Assembly: GCA_041749815.1 (NCBI GenBank)
Contig: JBGTAR010000244.1
Span: 1-17,797 of the forward strand
Length of the DNA: 17,797 nucleotides
Reading direction: 5' to 3'
DNA from: JAJTZA01 sp041749815
GTDB lineage: Bacteria; Verrucomicrobiota; Verrucomicrobiia; Chthoniobacterales; Terrimicrobiaceae
Under the pieces are notes generated by a model. The model was not told the origin of the DNA. It saw only the letters and a program-made list of their open reading frames with translations, and did not search any database. Below, piece after piece: positions 14,710-17,797 of this stretch; position 1 is the stretch's first letter, and each line of letters starts with the position of its first letter. The position numbers and the translations under genes are program-made.

Positions 14710-17117
14710 ATCGCAAATCGTCACGCGCTGATCTTCACGTCCATACGCGGCACAGTTCTCGTGCTGCGGATTGGCTGCTCCGAAAGCTCGAATTCCCGGC
14801 GAGCATGTCCGACCCAGCCGAAACCCATCAGCTCCTCAAGGGCGCAGGCATGCATTTTATCACCTTCACCGATCATGACACCCTGGCCGGCTGCGTGGAG
14901 GCAAACCACCTGCCGGACCTCATCTCTGGCGAGGAAGTCACAACCGTCTTCCCCGAAGATGAGTGCAAAATCCATCTTTTGGTGTGGGGGCACAGCACGT
15001 CTCAGCACCGGGAAATTCAAAAGTTCAAAGACAACATTTACGACCTCCAAAAATTCCTTGCCTCCGAAGACCTGACCCATGCGGTGGCCCATCCCCTGCA
15101 CAGCCCCAATGAAAAACTCACCGCCCTGCACATGCAGAAGCTGGTGCTGTTGTTCCGTCATTTCGAAACCATCAATGGCCGCTACCACAGTCTGCTGGGG
15201 GAAACGGCAGCTTTTGCCCTTGGCTCGCTGACGCCCAGAAGCATTGAGGAATTTGTTGCGAGGACGGGGCTCACTCCCACGCATGACAATGCATGGGTCA
15301 AGGTTTTTGTGGGGGGATCGGACGACCATGGAGGCACCACGTTGGCGCGGGCCTGGACGGAGACGCCTCATGCAAGTGACGCCCGCGAATTTTTGGCTCA
15401 TATCAGGGCGGGACGATGTCAGCCCTGCGGCCTGGGTGGGGAGCCTCTTGCAGTGGCCCATGGCACCTACCAAACGGCTTACGATTTTATCAAGCAGAAG
15501 TTCGCCTTACATCCTGGATCTCCAGGGGCGGGCCTCATGGAGAAAGCCTTTTCTCGTTTCATGGAAGGGAAGGACCCCACGGAGTTCACTCTTGGCGAGA
15601 AGCTCGGGTTCCTGGCCCAAGGCATTGCGACCGGCAAAATTTTTGAGATGGCCATGGCAGGAAACACCACGCTTTGGAAGGAATTGTCGGCCTACTTTTC
15701 CAAACCCGACGTCCGTGCGGCCCTTGCCAAGGAAACAGCGGGTGTTGAAGAACCAGAGCGCAGGGCCTTCCTCATGGCCAACCTGATTGCCAATCAATTG
15801 GGCTACCGGCTTTTTAATCAATTCATCGGACAAATTTCGACAGGCAAACTCATTGAAAGCATCCAGACCATCAGCCCCCTCGCTCCATTGGTCGGTTTGT
15901 TGAGTCCTTATATCCACTCGCTCCGGCTCCCCCGAAGGGACCTGCTTCAAAATATCGCCAAAACCCTCTCAGGAAAAACTCCGGACCAATTACAAAACAA
16001 CCGCCGGGCCTGGTTCACCGACACGCTGGATGATGTTAATGGCGTCGCCACGACGATCAAAAAAATGGTGACAGCCGGGGTCAACTCGGGCCATGACATC
16101 CGGGTTTTCACCTGCCGCTCCTCGAACAAAGATCTTGGAATTCCCATCCAGAACTTTGCGCCGGTGGGAGAATTCGAACTCCCGGAATATGAACTTCAGA
16201 GCCTGAGCTTTCCGCCAGCCCTGCTGATTCTCGACCATCTTGTTAAGAACAATTATTCCGAAGTCATTATCAGCACCCCGGGCCCGATTGGGCTCGTGGC
16301 CCTCTATGCGGCGAAGGCCCTCGGGTTGAGATCGGTGGGGATCTACCACACTGATTTTCCCCAATACGTGCGAATTTTGACCGATGATTCGTTTATGGAA
16401 ACCCTCACTTGGGACTACATGCACTGGTTTTACAGCCAGTTGGACCTCGTGTATGTGAACAGCGAAGATTATCAAAAATCGTGGGTCAACCGGGGGATTC
16501 CCCCCGAAAAAATCAAAATTCTTCCCCGAGGCCTCGATAACACCCTGTATAATCCCAAGCGCCGCGATCCCAGCTTCTGGGTTTCGAGGGGACTTCGTCC
16601 GGGCGAACTGGGTATGCTTTATGTGGGCCGCGTCTCCAAAGAAAAAAATTTGGACACGTTTGTCGCAGTCACCCGCAAGTTGGCTGAAAAACGCATCCCA
16701 GCCCGCCCCCTCATCGTGGGCGATGGCCCCTATCTCAAGGAAATGAAGCGCCTCCTCCCCGACGCAATCTTCACCGGTTATCTCACGGGCACCGACCTCG
16801 CCACCGCTTACGCCTCTGCCGATATTTTCCTTTTTCCAAGCACGACCGACACATTCGGCAATGTGATCCTGGAGGCTCAGGCCTGCGGGCTCCCCTCGAT
16901 TGTTTCGGATGTGGGTGGCCCTCGTGATCTCATCCGGGATGGCAAAGATGGTTTTGTCACCAAAGCCCTGGATGTGGCCGCCCTCACTCAAGCGGTCGAA
17001 TCCCTTGCCACCGACCCGGAATTGCGTCGATCCATGAGCCTGGCTTCCCGTGAACGGGTGCAAAGCCGGGATTGGACGAAGGCCTTCCAAGCCTTTTGGG
17101 ATGCCTCGCCCGAGTGA
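14706..17117 (+). CDS. PHP-domain / GT4 glycosyltransferase fusion
   Basis: An 803-residue two-enzyme fusion. Residues 1-250 form a PHP metal-dependent phosphoesterase: HVHTRHS at 11-17, TDHD at 55-58, HPLH at 129-132 and GSDDHG at 204-209, all expected metal ligands. Residues about 260-430 are a helical linker without a recognised family. Residues 436-800 are a GT-B fold, GT4-type transferase: FTDTLDDVNGVATTI at 437-451, GIYHTDFPQY at 545-554, PRGLD at 607-611, YVGRVSKEKN at 639-648, and the donor-binding TDTFGNVILEAQACGLP at 714-730, which resembles SqdX/mannosyltransferase relatives. It probably transfers a nucleotide-sugar residue to a lipid or sugar acceptor; the PHP half may remove a phosphate from donor, acceptor or product. 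It overlaps the DUF2334 gene by four bases. No signal peptide is present. Confidence 0.92.
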   Translation: MNRKSSRADLHVHTRHSSRAADWLLRKLEFPASMSDPAETHQLLKGAGMHFITFTDHDTLAGCVEANHLPDLISGEEVTTVFPEDECKIHLLVWGHSTSQHREIQKFKDNIYDLQKFLASEDLTHAVAHPLHSPNEKLTALHMQKLVLLFRHFETINGRYHSLLGETAAFALGSLTPRSIEEFVARTGLTPTHDNAWVKVFVGGSDDHGGTTLARAWTETPHASDAREFLAHIRAGRCQPCGLGGEPLAVAHGTYQTAYDFIKQKFALHPGSPGAGLMEKAFSRFMEGKDPTEFTLGEKLGFLAQGIATGKIFEMAMAGNTTLWKELSAYFSKPDVRAALAKETAGVEEPERRAFLMANLIANQLGYRLFNQFIGQISTGKLIESIQTISPLAPLVGLLSPYIHSLRLPRRDLLQNIAKTLSGKTPDQLQNNRRAWFTDTLDDVNGVATTIKKMVTAGVNSGHDIRVFTCRSSNKDLGIPIQNFAPVGEFELPEYELQSLSFPPALLILDHLVKNNYSEVIISTPGPIGLVALYAAKALGLRSVGIYHTDFPQYVRILTDDSFMETLTWDYMHWFYSQLDLVYVNSEDYQKSWVNRGIPPEKIKILPRGLDNTLYNPKRRDPSFWVSRGLRPGELGMLYVGRVSKEKNLDTFVAVTRKLAEKRIPARPLIVGDGPYLKEMKRLLPDAIFTGYLTGTDLATAYASADIFLFPSTTDTFGNVILEAQACGLPSIVSDVGGPRDLIRDGKDGFVTKALDVAALTQAVESLATDPELRRSMSLASRERVQSRDWTKAFQAFWDASPE

Positions 17118-17162
17118 GTTACCGGAACAGCTGAGCAAAAAGTGACGCCGCCTGTGTGGCAC

Positions 17163-17190
17163 TTGACCCCCGAAAGAAGCTCGCTAAGAT
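17163..17190 (+). promoter_or_regulatory. Candidate promoter for a leaderless HlyD-family message
   Basis: TTGACC (17163-17168) is followed after 16 bases by TAAGAT (17185-17190). The ATG at 17198 begins seven bases past the -10 box, about where transcription would start, so the message may have no 5' leader. This agrees with the lack of a Shine-Dalgarno sequence. Confidence 0.4.
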
Positions 17191-17197
17191 ACAGATC

Positions 17198-17797
17198 ATG
17201 AACTCCCTCCTCCGGCGGATGTTGCTGCCTCTTTTGCCACTTGTTGCCGTGAATGCTCACGCACAAGAGGTGTTTGCTTTGGGAAACATCCAACCGGAGG
17301 CAGTAAAAACCGTTTTGGCCAGAGAGTCAGGAATTGTGGAATCTTTGGAAACAACGGTCGGAGCCAAAGTGACAAAAGGTCAAATCCTCATGAAGCTTGA
17401 TCATGAGCGTCAGTTGAATGCCTACCTTGCAGCAAAACTCCGTTCGGAAAATCAGTCGGGCATCGAAATTGCTGAGGGGGAACTTCGCGAAAAAAATGCC
17501 AGCCTGAACGAAATTCTGGAAAAATTCCGAAGGCGTCAGGTCAATCAGAATCATGTGGAGCAGGCACAGGGTCAAGCCCAGGTGGCACGCGCCAAGCTGA
17601 CCCAGGCAAGAATGATGCTGGAAATGTCCAAACTTGAGCTGGCTCTTGCGGAGAAGCTGCTTGAGAACCGCTATGTGAGGAGCCCCATTGACGGCACAGT
17701 GATTGAGGTCACCAAGCCCGATGGCACGAGGACAGGAGCGGGAGACCCGGTCATGACCGTTGCCAATCTGGATGAACTTTCGACCGACATTCCCGTG
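17198..17797 (+). CDS. HlyD/RND-type periplasmic adaptor subunit, 3' end beyond window
   Basis: The first 200 codons of a membrane-fusion protein that runs off the right edge. Residues 1-22 are a signal peptide (RR then a Leu-rich core, cleavage AHA before QE). Residues about 28-68 are the first half of a lipoyl-like domain (SGIVESLETTVGAKVTKGQI). Residues about 70-160 are a Gln/Glu/Ala/Leu-rich coiled-coil hairpin. The lipoyl domain resumes with VRSPIDGTVIEV, then GAGDPVMTVANLDEL. Such proteins bridge an inner-membrane ABC or RND pump to an outer-membrane channel, so transporter genes are expected to the right. The 80-base gap from the glycosyltransferase gene contains its own candidate promoter. 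Substrate unknown. Confidence 0.88.
   Translation, partial: MNSLLRRMLLPLLPLVAVNAHAQEVFALGNIQPEAVKTVLARESGIVESLETTVGAKVTKGQILMKLDHERQLNAYLAAKLRSENQSGIEIAEGELREKNASLNEILEKFRRRQVNQNHVEQAQGQAQVARAKLTQARMMLEMSKLELALAEKLLENRYVRSPIDGTVIEVTKPDGTRTGAGDPVMTVANLDELSTDIPV

Noticed and set aside
15990..17162. 390-codon minus-strand open frame
   Set aside because: Antisense to the GT4 domain of the PHP fusion; the product lacks domain motifs and the sense protein accounts for the coding signal.

Overview
The window looks like chromosomal DNA from a Gram-negative bacterium, most likely of the Verrucomicrobiota or a close relative. This is inferred from gene content: two PEP-CTERM sorted secreted proteins, a GT-C mannosyltransferase-like membrane protein of the YDDP/HPLHVESVAW type, a GH78 enzyme beside a ThuA/Gfo-Idh pair and a fused PHP-glycosyltransferase. 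Shine-Dalgarno sites are weak or absent for most genes. No rRNA, tRNA, CRISPR array or insertion sequence was seen.

Layout. 1-804 (minus) is the N-terminal part of a multi-membrane-span GT-C protein cut by the left edge. 1075-3368 (minus) holds two tandem paralogous PEP-CTERM proteins, each with its own near-identical TTGACA-16-TAAAA(A/C) promoter. 3522-4427 (plus) is an exported ankyrin/L,D-transpeptidase fusion, divergent from them. 4594-9742 is a sugar-processing block: a cytoplasmic-looking GH78 alpha-L-rhamnosidase-like enzyme (plus), a convergent two-gene operon of a ThuA-domain protein and a Gfo/Idh/MocA oxidoreductase (minus), and a divergently transcribed AraC-type regulator (plus).

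9743-11880 is an A+T-richer insert holding a restriction-modification system. A NotI-family endonuclease with a four-cysteine metal site faces, tail to tail with zero spacer, a D12-class adenine methyltransferase. The methyltransferase has an extra N-terminal segment that looks like a ribbon-helix-helix DNA-binding strand-helix. Its upstream region carries four copies of the half-site TGTNNCAGGG, arranged as one perfect palindrome over the presumed ribosome-binding site and one wider inverted repeat. I read this as a self-regulating methyltransferase and regard it as the most novel part of the window.

11881-13926 (minus) is a complete ftsH. Divergent from it is a two-gene operon overlapping by ATGA: a DUF2334 deacetylase-like protein and an 803-residue fusion of a PHP phosphoesterase domain to a GT4 glycosyltransferase, probably for envelope glycan or glycolipid synthesis. 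At the right edge is the first 200 codons of an HlyD/RND-type periplasmic adaptor, possibly expressed from a leaderless message.
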